This document shows, one piece after another, positions 1 through 6,824 of a stretch of 29,164 nt of DNA. The notes beneath the pieces were generated by a model. The model was not told the origin of the DNA. It saw only the letters and a program-made list of their open reading frames with translations, and made no database searches. The DNA comes from a virus. The number at the start of each line of letters is the position of its first letter. Within the stretch, counting starts at the first letter, position 1. Where the stretch lies: positions 1 to 29,164 of the IMG/VR virus record IMGVR_UViG_3300009124_000074; one strand, given 5' to 3'. Position numbers and translations under genes: made by a program.

Positions 1-1535
1 AAGGGGAGGGTGAAACGCCACCTACACGCGGCAACGCCGTTCAACTCTCTCCAGAACAGAAGGAGCGGGCTCTAGCTCGCCGTCGTAATCGTCGAATCCG
101 TCGTGCTGCTGGTGTTGCGGCTGCGGTGGCCGGTGTGGGAGCTGCTATCGGTGGTGCTGCCTACTTGGGGGCCAAGAACCCAGCTAAAGCACGCCGCATG
201 GCAAACAAGCTGGCTGGGGGTGGTGCATCTGAAGCCCTGGGTGTTGTTTCTGCTATTGGCGGTCCCGCTGCTGCCGGTGTTGCTGGTGTCGCCAACCTGG
301 GAGTTGCAGGCTTCCAGACCGGAGCGAAGCTCGGAGCCGGTATTGCCCAACGCCGCCGCGCTGTAGGCCTCTACAAGAGCCTGATCAAACGCCGAGCTGT
401 GTTGTCTCGCCGCGTGGCCCAACTTGAGAAGGGCACTGGTTATTACCAAGGTTTTGTGACCCGAGCCCAGGCAAACCTGGATGCCAAGTGGAAGGTAAGA
501 GACGCGGCAAAGTTAAGCGCTGGCCGGGCAGGACAGCTTCAGCGTGGTTACAAGCTGGGTGAAAATCCCCGCTCAATCGCCCAGACCGATAAGATCCGCC
601 GTCAAAACATGCGGTCTTCCAGCAGAGGCCTGAGGGAAGCCAACAAACGTCTACGCGATGCCGAGAAAAATCTGAATGCACATTTACAGCAGCTTGAGGC
701 AGCCAAGAAGTCACTCAACAGCGTGACGTGGAAGGCCTCGAAGCTGCGTAAAGGGTTGACCACTGCCAGCAATCCCATCCGTAACGTGGTGGAATCCAGC
801 GTCAGTGGATCGAAAGCCGGTTTCCGTGCAGGTCGTCGCCAGGTTTCTGGCTTTATCCGCAATACGGGCCGTCGTGGTCCCAAACCTGACTCTCGCAGCT
901 GGCAAGAGCGTTTTGGTTTGGACGAATCCGAGCGCACTGATAAGAAGTGCGGCAACTCCGGTATCCCTGATAACGCCAAATGCTCAAAGAAGGGCACCGC
1001 TCGCAAGATCGCCAAGGCTGCAGCAGGAGCTGCTCTGATTGCAGGTGGTGCGGCTGCTCTGAAAAACCGTCGCAAAGTTGCATCTCGGTTTCGTCAGCGT
1101 GGGCTGACTAGCTACCAGAAGCAAGCATTGGAGCGGATGAAGGCCAAAGGGACTGGTAAGTACGGGACGCGGGCTGGGCGCAGCTTCACTTCCAACGAGA
1201 TGCCTTATTACACCGAAGCTGATCGTCCCCGTCCGCTTTACGACAAGCGGCTTTTCAAGAAAGACCTGGAATACAGGGGTGAGGAATTCGCGGGTTACAA
1301 CAAGCCCAAGCGCACTCCTGATCACCCAAAAAAGTCACACGCCGTCCTGGCTAAGGAGGGCGGCACTGTCAAGCTGATCCGCTTCGGACAGCAGGGAGTG
1401 AAGGGCAGTCCAAAGAAAGAGGGCGAGTCCAAGGCCTACGCAGCAAGACGACGCGCGTTTAAGGCTCGTCATGCCAGCAACATCAAGAAGGGAAAGATGA
1501 GCGCTGCCTACTGGGCTAATCGCTCTAAATGGTGA
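1..1535 (+). CDS. Basic Gly/Ala-rich head-region protein, 5'-truncated by the window
   Basis: The reading frame is open from base 3 to the stop at 1533-1535 (at least 510 codons), so the gene starts left of the window; the GTG at 126 lies inside a continuous, plausible protein. Its visible N-terminus is Arg-rich (ALARRRNRRIRRAAG), followed by several Gly/Ala-rich hydrophobic stretches (about 105-350) that could form membrane-active helices, then charged coiled-coil-like segments (about 360-460 and 610-760). A paired-Cys motif DKKCGNSGIPDNAKC lies at 939-983 and precedes another Ala-rich helix; the same motif recurs in the gene at 2851. The C-terminus (about 1356-1532) has KLIRFGQQG, RRRAFKARH and a final AAYWANRSKW, which I associate with a phage-protein C-terminal domain (DUF6321-like, from memory). 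Position beside the Mu F-type gene suggests a virion component; an internal or ejected protein is an inference. Specific function unknown. Confidence 0.8.
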   Translation, partial: GEGETPPTRGNAVQLSPEQKERALARRRNRRIRRAAGVAAAVAGVGAAIGGAAYLGAKNPAKARRMANKLAGGGASEALGVVSAIGGPAAAGVAGVANLGVAGFQTGAKLGAGIAQRRRAVGLYKSLIKRRAVLSRRVAQLEKGTGYYQGFVTRAQANLDAKWKVRDAAKLSAGRAGQLQRGYKLGENPRSIAQTDKIRRQNMRSSSRGLREANKRLRDAEKNLNAHLQQLEAAKKSLNSVTWKASKLRKGLTTASNPIRNVVESSVSGSKAGFRAGRRQVSGFIRNTGRRGPKPDSRSWQERFGLDESERTDKKCGNSGIPDNAKCSKKGTARKIAKAAAGAALIAGGAAALKNRRKVASRFRQRGLTSYQKQALERMKAKGTGKYGTRAGRSFTSNEMPYYTEADRPRPLYDKRLFKKDLEYRGEEFAGYNKPKRTPDHPKKSHAVLAKEGGTVKLIRFGQQGVKGSPKKEGESKAYAARRRAFKARHASNIKKGKMSAAYWANRSKW

Positions 1536-1684
1536 TGGACAAGTATCAAGCCAAGATCCTCAAGTGCTACCAGCAGGCCGATGCTTGCCTCACTCGTAAA
1601 CAAGCTAAAAAGCTAATTAAGAAGGCCGACAAGGCCCACCGTAAACACGAACAGAGACGGGAAGACAGTGGAAGATCTGATTGA
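1529..1684 (+). CDS. Small basic 51-residue ORF bridging two head genes
   Basis: An ATG at 1529 overlaps the stop of the upstream gene (TGA 1533-1535), a second in-frame ATG lies at 1535, and the stop is TGA 1682-1684, inside the next gene, which starts at 1668. The product (MVMDKYQAKILKCYQQADAC... ending EQRREDSGRS) is Lys/Arg-rich and probably helical, with two Cys. It fills the only gap between its neighbours, and both overlaps fit translational coupling, which is common in this window. No clear Shine-Dalgarno is visible and I recognise no family. It could be a real small accessory protein or a chance ORF that re-initiates ribosomes for the downstream GTG start. Confidence 0.45.
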   Translation: MVMDKYQAKILKCYQQADACLTRKQAKKLIKKADKAHRKHEQRREDSGRSD

Positions 1685-2528
1685 GGCCTATAACGCTGCC
1701 CTAAAGACTGAAGAACAGCAGACCATCGACATAGTCAATAAGGCTCTGGATAAGGGTTTCAATCGTCTTCTTCGTCGTACCTACTCTCAGTTACGAAGCG
1801 GTCAATTTCAGACTGCAGAGAGAAATGCTCGGACTTTGGAGCTGATCCCTCCTTTGCTTCCGGATCGATCTGACGAATACTCACTTGCGTTTCGACGCCT
1901 GATATCTCGCTCAACAACTTTTGGGCTAGATCTAGCTGCACAGCTATCATCGTCTGTAACAAGCTCTCAAGTCGCTGTAACTGTCCCAATAGAAGCAGTG
2001 ACAGCAGCAGCGAGGACAGCGAGAGGATACCTAGAACGACATGGACAAACATTTTCGACTACGGCTGCAGAAGTATTAGCGCAAGGCATTGCAGAAGGAC
2101 GCCCCACAGACGAGATAACGAAAGATCTGAAGCGACGCCTCAGTGTGACGAAGTCTCGGGCTGAGGTCATTGTAAGAACAGAGTCGCTCAGGGCTCATAA
2201 TGAGGCCTCTCGTAATTACTACACCCAGAATGGAATTGATCTGGTGATGTATTTCGCGACTTCAGATGATCGCTCTTGTCCTTACTGCACTGCCCATGCT
2301 GGTAATGTCTTCAAAAGAAATGCAATTTCTGTACCCCGTCATCCACGCTGCCGTTGCTATCTCGCTCCTTATTCTGACTCTGTATTTGACATAGATCCCG
2401 AATACGATCAGATGAGAAAAGCTCATCGTAAAGAAGTCCTTAGCTACGCTAGATCTAAAGGCGTGGATTTAAGTTATGGTCCTGCCTCGTTTGAATCACT
2501 AGCACCTACTCCGACGAGGGAGACATGA
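1668..2528 (+). CDS. Phage head morphogenesis protein, Mu F / SPP1 gp7 type
   Basis: This 286-residue protein has the signature of the Mu gpF-like minor head family: IVRTESLRAHNEA at about residues 168-180, then DDRSCPYC (Cys204, Cys207) and PRHPRCRC (His225, Cys228, Cys230) near the C-terminus, the last likely forming a metal-binding knuckle. The N-terminal half is helical and charged. Members bind the portal and are packaged in small numbers inside the procapsid; in SPP1 the homologue influences DNA ejection. The start is GTG 1668, because the same frame is closed by a TAA just upstream and no ATG lies between. The upstream sequence is only weakly Shine-Dalgarno-like, so coupling to the small ORF that overlaps it is likely. 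It ends in an ATGA overlap with the next gene. The family assignment is firm; the exact role in this phage is inferred. Confidence 0.93.
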   Translation: MEDLIEAYNAALKTEEQQTIDIVNKALDKGFNRLLRRTYSQLRSGQFQTAERNARTLELIPPLLPDRSDEYSLAFRRLISRSTTFGLDLAAQLSSSVTSSQVAVTVPIEAVTAAARTARGYLERHGQTFSTTAAEVLAQGIAEGRPTDEITKDLKRRLSVTKSRAEVIVRTESLRAHNEASRNYYTQNGIDLVMYFATSDDRSCPYCTAHAGNVFKRNAISVPRHPRCRCYLAPYSDSVFDIDPEYDQMRKAHRKEVLSYARSKGVDLSYGPASFESLAPTPTRET

Positions 2529-2860
2529 AAAAGAAGCCCGGCTTATACGCCAACATTAATGCCAAGCGTAAGCGTGGTGAGCCTATGCGTAAGCCCGGTG
2601 AAGAGGGCGCACCTTCCGCACAGGACTTCAAGGATGCAGCTAAGACTGCGAAGGGCAAGAAGGGTAAGAAAGACGGCTACAAGATGATGGATAAAGAAGG
2701 CTGCAAGGAATGTGGCGGCGGTAAGAAGCCTTGCCGCTGTGGCAAAGCGGACCTGGGTCGTAAAGGTCCATATGCCGATGGTTGTGGATACAACAAGGAC
2801 TCTGTTGCTGAGGAGTTCAACGCCATTTTGATTAACGACGGAGATTCAGCATGCAGCTGA
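2525..2860 (+). CDS. Small Lys-rich head-region protein with Cys cluster
   Basis: A 111-residue, very basic protein. Residues 3-43 (KPGLYANINAKRKRGEPMRK, then PSAQDFKDAAKTAK) match a short motif I recognise from small uncharacterised proteins of many tailed phages, where it sits near head genes. A second part has Cys60-x2-Cys63, Cys70-x-Cys72 and Cys87 in a Gly/Lys-rich context, which could bind zinc. The Lys-rich middle (GKKGKKDG) suggests nucleic-acid contact. The start ATG 2525 overlaps the upstream stop (ATGA), and the end overlaps the start of the following gene at 2851. Function is unknown; virion-associated or DNA-contacting roles are guesses from composition and location. Confidence 0.72.
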   Translation: MKKKPGLYANINAKRKRGEPMRKPGEEGAPSAQDFKDAAKTAKGKKGKKDGYKMMDKEGCKECGGGKKPCRCGKADLGRKGPYADGCGYNKDSVAEEFNAILINDGDSACS

Positions 2861-3432
2861 GCGCACCACGCAATGACAAAAAGTGCGGTGCCTCGGGTAT
2901 CCCAGACACCGCTAAATGCACTAAGGGCTCTGCTCTAGCTAAGGCGGGTAAAGCCGCACTCGGGGCTGGAGCAGTTGCCGGTGCTGCTTATGCCCTGAAG
3001 AAGGGTGGTGGACGAAAGCTTGGGAACTTCGCTCAACGCAAGATTGGTGAGGGCGGGAAGTTCAAGATGTCCGGCAAGTTCCTGAACAAGATGAAGCCGA
3101 TGTCAAAGACTGAACGACTGAACGTAACCGCTAAGAAAGCCAATAAGTCTGCTGAGCAGGCGATCAAGCGAGCCAAGGAAGCAGAAATCAACCGCGCTAT
3201 GGCAGTTGGTGAGGCTATGTATAAGAGCGGACAAGCCACCCGTGCATCACTGAATAGTGGAGTGCGTCGCCATCGCCTGACCGTAGAGAAAGCACGTCGT
3301 AAGTACGAGCCTGGTTATCCACGCCGTCGTCGTGATTTGGGCTCTTTCTATAAGGACGCCCAGAAGCAAACGGTCGAAGTCCGTGACCGTCTGTCCAAAA
3401 TCATGGACAACTATAAGCAGCGCACTCTGTGA
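2851..3432 (+). CDS. Basic head-region protein with paired-Cys motif and Ala-rich helix
   Basis: A 193-residue basic protein. Close to its N-terminus (2875-2919) it carries DKKCGASGIPDTAKC, nearly identical to the motif at 939-983 of the first gene, and as there the motif is followed by a Lys-containing segment and a Gly/Ala-rich hydrophobic helix (residues about 34-50). The remainder is Lys/Arg-rich and helical (about residues 75-130), ending in an Arg-rich region with PRRRRDLG. It starts at ATG 2851, ten bases inside the preceding gene, and its stop forms TGATG with a tiny downstream ORF. The composition resembles basic internal virion proteins, but no family is recognised. The shared module suggests that this protein and the first gene's product act on the same partner or compartment. 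Confidence 0.75.
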   Translation: MQLSAPRNDKKCGASGIPDTAKCTKGSALAKAGKAALGAGAVAGAAYALKKGGGRKLGNFAQRKIGEGGKFKMSGKFLNKMKPMSKTERLNVTAKKANKSAEQAIKRAKEAEINRAMAVGEAMYKSGQATRASLNSGVRRHRLTVEKARRKYEPGYPRRRRDLGSFYKDAQKQTVEVRDRLSKIMDNYKQRTL

Positions 3433-3512
3433 TGCAACCCGTCATCGTGTTTGGTGTGACGTGGATGCTGGGTATCCTGGCACTCACGATTTACATGACC
3501 CAAATCATGTGA
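3432..3512 (+). CDS. 26-residue single-membrane-segment microprotein (candidate)
   Basis: An ATG overlaps the preceding stop in a TGATG arrangement (stop 3430-3432, start 3432) and opens 26 codons ending with TGA 3510-3512. The product begins MQPVIVFGVTWMLGILAL and finishes TIYMTQIM: nearly all of it is hydrophobic, with a length suited to one membrane span and almost no charged residue. Coupling to the upstream gene gives it a way to be translated without its own Shine-Dalgarno. It may be a holin-like or membrane-anchored accessory peptide, or a chance ORF. Overlap style and composition are the only evidence. Confidence 0.4.
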   Translation: MQPVIVFGVTWMLGILALTIYMTQIM

Positions 3513-3551
3513 CTCGAATATCTGCTACATAGGTGCAACTGATTCAGTAAT

Positions 3552-3992
3552 TTGACCTGTATCAGCACACCAGCCCTTCATAGGGGCGCAAAAGGTGAGC
3601 ACCTGTTTGAGGGACATTTTCTCGAGCAGGGAATCTTTATTGCTGCTCCCAAGCACGATCTGCATCGCGTCGATTACGTCGTGGAGTGGAATGACAAGCT
3701 TGTGCGCGTCAACGTGAAGACTCTGCACTGGGTTAAATCCCAGAACTGTTATCACGCAGAGACCAGGACCAGCTGTCCTGGAGGCAACCGCACATACACA
3801 TCTGACGAGATCGATTACTTCGGCATCGTCAGTTTGGAGTATGGGCACATTTGGATGGTTCCCCTGTCTGCTACCAGGGGTACCTCTATCTCTTGGCATC
3901 CGCCGCAGAAAAGGCACAGGAAACGTGTGGACTCCTTTAATTGGGATCCTTACCTCATAAAAAGAGGTACGACATCAGTTCTTGATACTTAA
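3552..3992 (+). CDS. PD-(D/E)XK nuclease, I-Ssp6803I-like (putative free-standing homing endonuclease)
   Basis: 146 residues, matching the roughly 150-residue size of the I-Ssp6803I-type homing endonucleases (PDDEXK_5-like). The core fits the fold: GAKGEHLFE with Glu16, a strand with Asp41 in HRVDYVVEW, and VRVNVKTLHW with Lys56. The usual Q/E-x-K is N54-V-K56 here, a conservative but notable change. The later DEIDYFGIV and IWMVPL segments are typical of the family's second half. There is no ATG before the catalytic core. TGA 3540-3542 closes the frame upstream, so TTG 3552 is the only common start, and no good Shine-Dalgarno precedes it. Expression may be low, or the gene may be decaying. 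It interrupts the head operon between a structural gene and the protease-scaffold gene, as expected for a mobile nuclease. It could instead be a recombination or restriction-type nuclease. Confidence 0.72.
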   Translation: MTCISTPALHRGAKGEHLFEGHFLEQGIFIAAPKHDLHRVDYVVEWNDKLVRVNVKTLHWVKSQNCYHAETRTSCPGGNRTYTSDEIDYFGIVSLEYGHIWMVPLSATRGTSISWHPPQKRHRKRVDSFNWDPYLIKRGTTSVLDT

Positions 3993-4013
3993 GAGCTAAA
4001 CTTAGTTAGTATC
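3984..4013. repeat. Inverted repeat between nuclease and protease genes
   Basis: GATACT (3984-3989) and AGTATC (4008-4013) are exact reverse complements, with an inner TAAG/CTTA pairing, spanning the end of the nuclease gene and the 26-base gap before the protease gene. The stem is AT-rich and no T-run follows, so it is not a normal terminator. The stretch also has TTGATA (3982-3987) and TAGTAT (4007-4012), 19 bases apart, a poor match to a sigma70 promoter. It could be a promoter, an operator or an mRNA processing hairpin. Confidence 0.3.
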
Positions 4014-4018
4014 AGGGT

Positions 4019-5251
4019 ATGGAGACTGTCTCTCGCTACGATTACGGTCAAGTAACTAAATCCGAAGTAACGGATGAAGGTTATTTGAAAGTCTGGTGTA
4101 AAGCCGCCCGTGTTGGCACTCAGCTTTATACAAGGGGTGATGGCGCACAAGTGCGCGAATATCGCCCTGAAGATGAAGTAGCGAAGCCCGAGTCTCTAGC
4201 TTCCTTCGGTATGAAGGCAGTCACAATGGGGCATCCCCCCGTTCTGCTGGATTCCGGGAACACCAAAGTGCATCAGGTGGGCCATGCGGGTTCGCAGGTC
4301 CGTTACAACGATGGTTTTGTTGAAGTAGCGCTCCTTATTACTGATAAGGACGCTATTCAGCGTATCCAGCGTGGTGATGCACAGGAAGTAAGCGCGGGTT
4401 ACCGCGTCGACTTCGATCCTACCCCTGGTGTCACACCCCAAGGCGAAAGTTACGACGGCGTCCAGCGAAACATCCGCGTTAACCATATTGCGGTTGTTCC
4501 TCGTGGGCGTGCTGGTCGTGACGTTCGTTTAATCCTCGATTCATGTGATCGCAATGATGCGATTGCTTGGACTGAAAACCCGTCGAATTCGCCCGTTATT
4601 TCCATGGCACGAATCACCCTCGACGGCCTGGATCTTGAACTTCCCGCAGAAACTGCAGGCGCGGTCCAATCCTTCGCTAAGGAGGCTGAGCGTGCCAAGG
4701 CTGACCTCCAGAGCAAGCTGGATTCTCAGGAAGAACAGATTCAAGCCGTAGTTACCGAGAACGAAGAAACTCTTGGCCGTCTTGATGCGGCTCTGGAGCG
4801 TATCGAAGAACTAGAAAAGCAAATCGCCGAGTCTGCAGAACAGCGCGATGACGCTGCAGAAATCAACGAGGCCGTTAACACCCGTCTTGCTGCCCTCGAC
4901 AAGTTCGCTCCTCTTCTCCCTGAGGACTACAAGTTCGATGGCGAAGACGAGCACGGCATCATGACCCTCGCCTACGAAAACGTCTTTGAGAAAGCTCCTC
5001 GTGAGGATGCCTCAAATGACTATCTTCTCGGAATTCTTGACGGTGTTCTCGCCGCCATGGAAGACGTGGACGATGACGAGGAAGAAATTAAAGCCGACGC
5101 TGACTTCCAGCCCGAGGACGATGGTTCCAACGTTGCTGAAGTTCGTGCCGCCCTCGCTGCCGTTAACGGTGCCGAGAAGATGGATAGCTCTTCCTCCTAC
5201 CGCGAGCAACTGCTGAACGGTTGGAAGTCCGATCTCACTGCTCACGTTTGA
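4019..5251 (+). CDS. DUF2213-type prohead protease fused to coiled-coil scaffold
   Basis: 410 residues in two parts. Residues 1-175 fit the DUF2213 family, viewed as capsid-maturation proteases of the herpesvirus-assemblin type. Visible candidate catalytic residues are His72 in MGHPP, Ser125 in EVSAGYRVDFD and His156 in VNHIAVVPRGRAG; the SAGYR strand and the HIAVVP turn are typical of this fold. Residues 176-410 are acidic, with a predicted coiled coil at about 215-290 and an Asp/Glu tract near 348-358, as in scaffolding proteins. A single gene would thus supply scaffold and the protease that removes it, just upstream of cement and capsid genes. The start is ATG 4019 with only a weak AGGG upstream. 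Met196, at the domain boundary, could give a scaffold-only product but lacks a Shine-Dalgarno. The DUF2213 match is clear; the catalytic residues are inferred by pattern. Confidence 0.87.
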   Translation: METVSRYDYGQVTKSEVTDEGYLKVWCKAARVGTQLYTRGDGAQVREYRPEDEVAKPESLASFGMKAVTMGHPPVLLDSGNTKVHQVGHAGSQVRYNDGFVEVALLITDKDAIQRIQRGDAQEVSAGYRVDFDPTPGVTPQGESYDGVQRNIRVNHIAVVPRGRAGRDVRLILDSCDRNDAIAWTENPSNSPVISMARITLDGLDLELPAETAGAVQSFAKEAERAKADLQSKLDSQEEQIQAVVTENEETLGRLDAALERIEELEKQIAESAEQRDDAAEINEAVNTRLAALDKFAPLLPEDYKFDGEDEHGIMTLAYENVFEKAPREDASNDYLLGILDGVLAAMEDVDDDEEEIKADADFQPEDDGSNVAEVRAALAAVNGAEKMDSSSSYREQLLNGWKSDLTAHV

Positions 5252-5257
5252 TAGGAG
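5252..5257 (+). promoter_or_regulatory. Shine-Dalgarno of the capsid cement gene
   Basis: TAGGAG directly follows the upstream stop and lies 9 bases before ATG 5267. It is one of the clearest ribosome sites in the window and fits a high-copy virion protein. Confidence 0.7.
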
Positions 5258-5266
5258 CGTTTAGTA

Positions 5267-5878
5267 ATGGCTATTACCTACACCACCACCACTGTCGCCA
5301 ATCCTTCCGGCGCTCAGGGTTCTTACCCCCTGGAGCTGACCAATGGTCACGAAGGTTTGATTGCTGACCTGCAGGCATACGTTTCCCGGTCCTACACCAA
5401 CGAAACTTCTGCCGTCATTCCTTACGGCCACGCTGTCATCATCGATGGCGCTGCCACCTCTGGCCTGGGCGCCAAGCTGCCTGCCGGTGCTTCTGCCACC
5501 GACGTGCTTGGTATTGCTGTGGACAGCAACGTTTTCGAGAACGTTTCTGGCACCTACACCCCAGTCCCGACCAACAAGACCACTGACGGTCGCATCGGTT
5601 ATCCCGACAAGCAGATGGTCAACGTCCTGAGCAAGGGCGTCATCTGGGTCTACACCGCCGACGCCGTTGCCCTGGGCGACGCAGTGCGTCTGTTCCACAC
5701 CGATTCTGCATCCGCTTCTTCCAACGGTGGCTACAAAGGCCGCTTTGGTAAGACCGCTGAAGCCGGTTACACCTTTGAGATCACTGCTGGCGCTCGCTGG
5801 CTGAGCGCTGCTTCCGCTGGAAACATTGCTCTCCTGGAGATCGACATCCCGACTCTCACTGTTTCCGCTGATACTTGA
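5267..5878 (+). CDS. Probable capsid cement / decoration protein
   Basis: A 203-residue, Ser/Thr/Ala/Gly-rich beta protein. The N-terminal part (about 25-50: TNGHEGLIADLQAYVSRSY, then AVIPYGHAVIIDG) and the later VLGIAVDSN and MVNVLSKGVIWVYT segments resemble the phage structural cement proteins (Gp24/DUF2190-like) that commonly lie between the scaffold and the major capsid gene. Such proteins bind outside the capsid lattice and stabilise it against internal DNA pressure. A strong Shine-Dalgarno and preferred codons (ctg, ggc, cgt, acc) indicate heavy expression. Position and style support the call; sequence similarity is only approximate. A head fibre or another high-copy capsid accessory protein is the alternative. 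Confidence 0.68.
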   Translation: MAITYTTTTVANPSGAQGSYPLELTNGHEGLIADLQAYVSRSYTNETSAVIPYGHAVIIDGAATSGLGAKLPAGASATDVLGIAVDSNVFENVSGTYTPVPTNKTTDGRIGYPDKQMVNVLSKGVIWVYTADAVALGDAVRLFHTDSASASSNGGYKGRFGKTAEAGYTFEITAGARWLSAASAGNIALLEIDIPTLTVSADT

Positions 5879-5885
5879 TAGGAGG
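5879..5885 (+). promoter_or_regulatory. Shine-Dalgarno of the major capsid gene
   Basis: TAGGAGG immediately follows the upstream stop and lies 9 bases before ATG 5895, a near-ideal ribosome-binding site consistent with the most abundant virion protein. Confidence 0.75.
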
Positions 5886-5894
5886 CACTAACCA

Positions 5895-6803
5895 ATGTCT
5901 GAAATCCGTAATGATGATGTCGGCCTGTTTCTTGCTCGCGAACTAGAGCAAGTCCTGGCCCGGACCTTTGAGGTTCAGTACGCCGACATTAAGTACAGCC
6001 AGGTTCTGCCTATCTCTACTGAGGTTGGTCCTGGTTCCGATAGTTTTACCTATCGCATTTTTGATGCACAAGGCAGCATGAAGCTGATTGCCGATAAGGC
6101 CAGCGACCTGCCCCGCGCTGACGTGCTGCGTAAGGAAGTCACTCATCAGGTCCGCAGCCTGGGTGCCTCCTTCGCTTACAGCATCCAAGAAACCCGTGCC
6201 GCCGCCATGGTGCCCGGCATGAATCTGGAGCAGCGTCGCGCTAACGCCGTGCGTCGTGCTTATGAGGAGAAAGTCCAGTCGATCGCCTTCTTCGGTGACT
6301 CTGGCGTCTCCATGGACGGCTTCTTCAACAACGCAAACGTTGATAAGACCATCCCCAGCAAGTGGTTCGATGACGCAACCATCACCACTGATGAAATGCT
6401 GGAGATCCTGAACGAGGCACCTACCCGCATCGTCCAGAACTCCAACATGAAGGAGTCCCCCAACACGATGCTCGTCCCCTACGACGTGTATCGCATCATC
6501 TCCACCACTCCTCGCAGCAGCACCTCCGACACCACGGTGATGGAGTTCTTCCTGCGTACCAATCCGTTCATCCGCTCCATCGAGCCGATCAACGAACTGG
6601 AGGCTTCCAAGTCTTCCCTGAGCAAGGACCGCATCATCTGCTACGACCGCAGCCCCGAGAAGGTTCAGCTCCACCTGCCCCGCACCCTGGAGTTCCTGCC
6701 TCCCGTGCGCCAGAACCTTGAGTTCTCCGTGGCAGCTCACGCCCGCATCGGCGGTGTCGCTCTGTACTACCCCAAGAGCGCCCTCTACGTCGAGAAGGCC
6801 TGA
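5895..6803 (+). CDS. Major capsid protein (DUF2184-like, HK97-type fold)
   Basis: 302 residues. The N-terminus (ARELEQVLARTFEVQYADIK), a SFTYRIFDAQGSMKLI strand, the AFAYSIQE-type segment, a long helix with AYEEKVQSIAFFGDSG and the MDGFFNNANV loop correspond to the DUF2184 / major_capsid_13 type of capsid protein, in which FG-x(4-6)-GFFNN is characteristic. The C-terminal LEFLPPVRQNLEFSVAAHARIGGVALYYPKS is the matching P-domain strand region. Length suits the family (about 300-340). It forms the icosahedral shell and follows the protease-scaffold and cement genes in the standard order. Codon choice is strongly biased to ctg, atc, acc, cgc and gag, as expected for the most highly translated gene. 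No long N-terminal delta domain is present, which fits a separate scaffold. Confidence 0.93.
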   Translation: MSEIRNDDVGLFLARELEQVLARTFEVQYADIKYSQVLPISTEVGPGSDSFTYRIFDAQGSMKLIADKASDLPRADVLRKEVTHQVRSLGASFAYSIQETRAAAMVPGMNLEQRRANAVRRAYEEKVQSIAFFGDSGVSMDGFFNNANVDKTIPSKWFDDATITTDEMLEILNEAPTRIVQNSNMKESPNTMLVPYDVYRIISTTPRSSTSDTTVMEFFLRTNPFIRSIEPINELEASKSSLSKDRIICYDRSPEKVQLHLPRTLEFLPPVRQNLEFSVAAHARIGGVALYYPKSALYVEKA

Positions 6804-6824
6804 TAACTCATAGGTAAACAGAAC

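Noticed and set aside
602-1325. Minus-strand ORFs opposite the first gene
   Set aside because: They are Arg/Ser/Pro-rich shadows of a Lys/Arg/Ala-rich coding sequence and overlap one another in several frames.
126-1535. GTG at 126 as start of the first gene
   Set aside because: The same frame is open to the left edge and encodes a coherent Arg-rich N-terminal part, so the gene begins outside the window.
3493-3510. ACATGA/TCATGT hairpin as a terminator
   Set aside because: Stem of only 6 bp, within the microprotein frame, with no T-run after it.
4604-5251. Separate nested scaffold gene from ATG 4604
   Set aside because: No Shine-Dalgarno precedes it; kept only as a possibility in the protease-scaffold entry.
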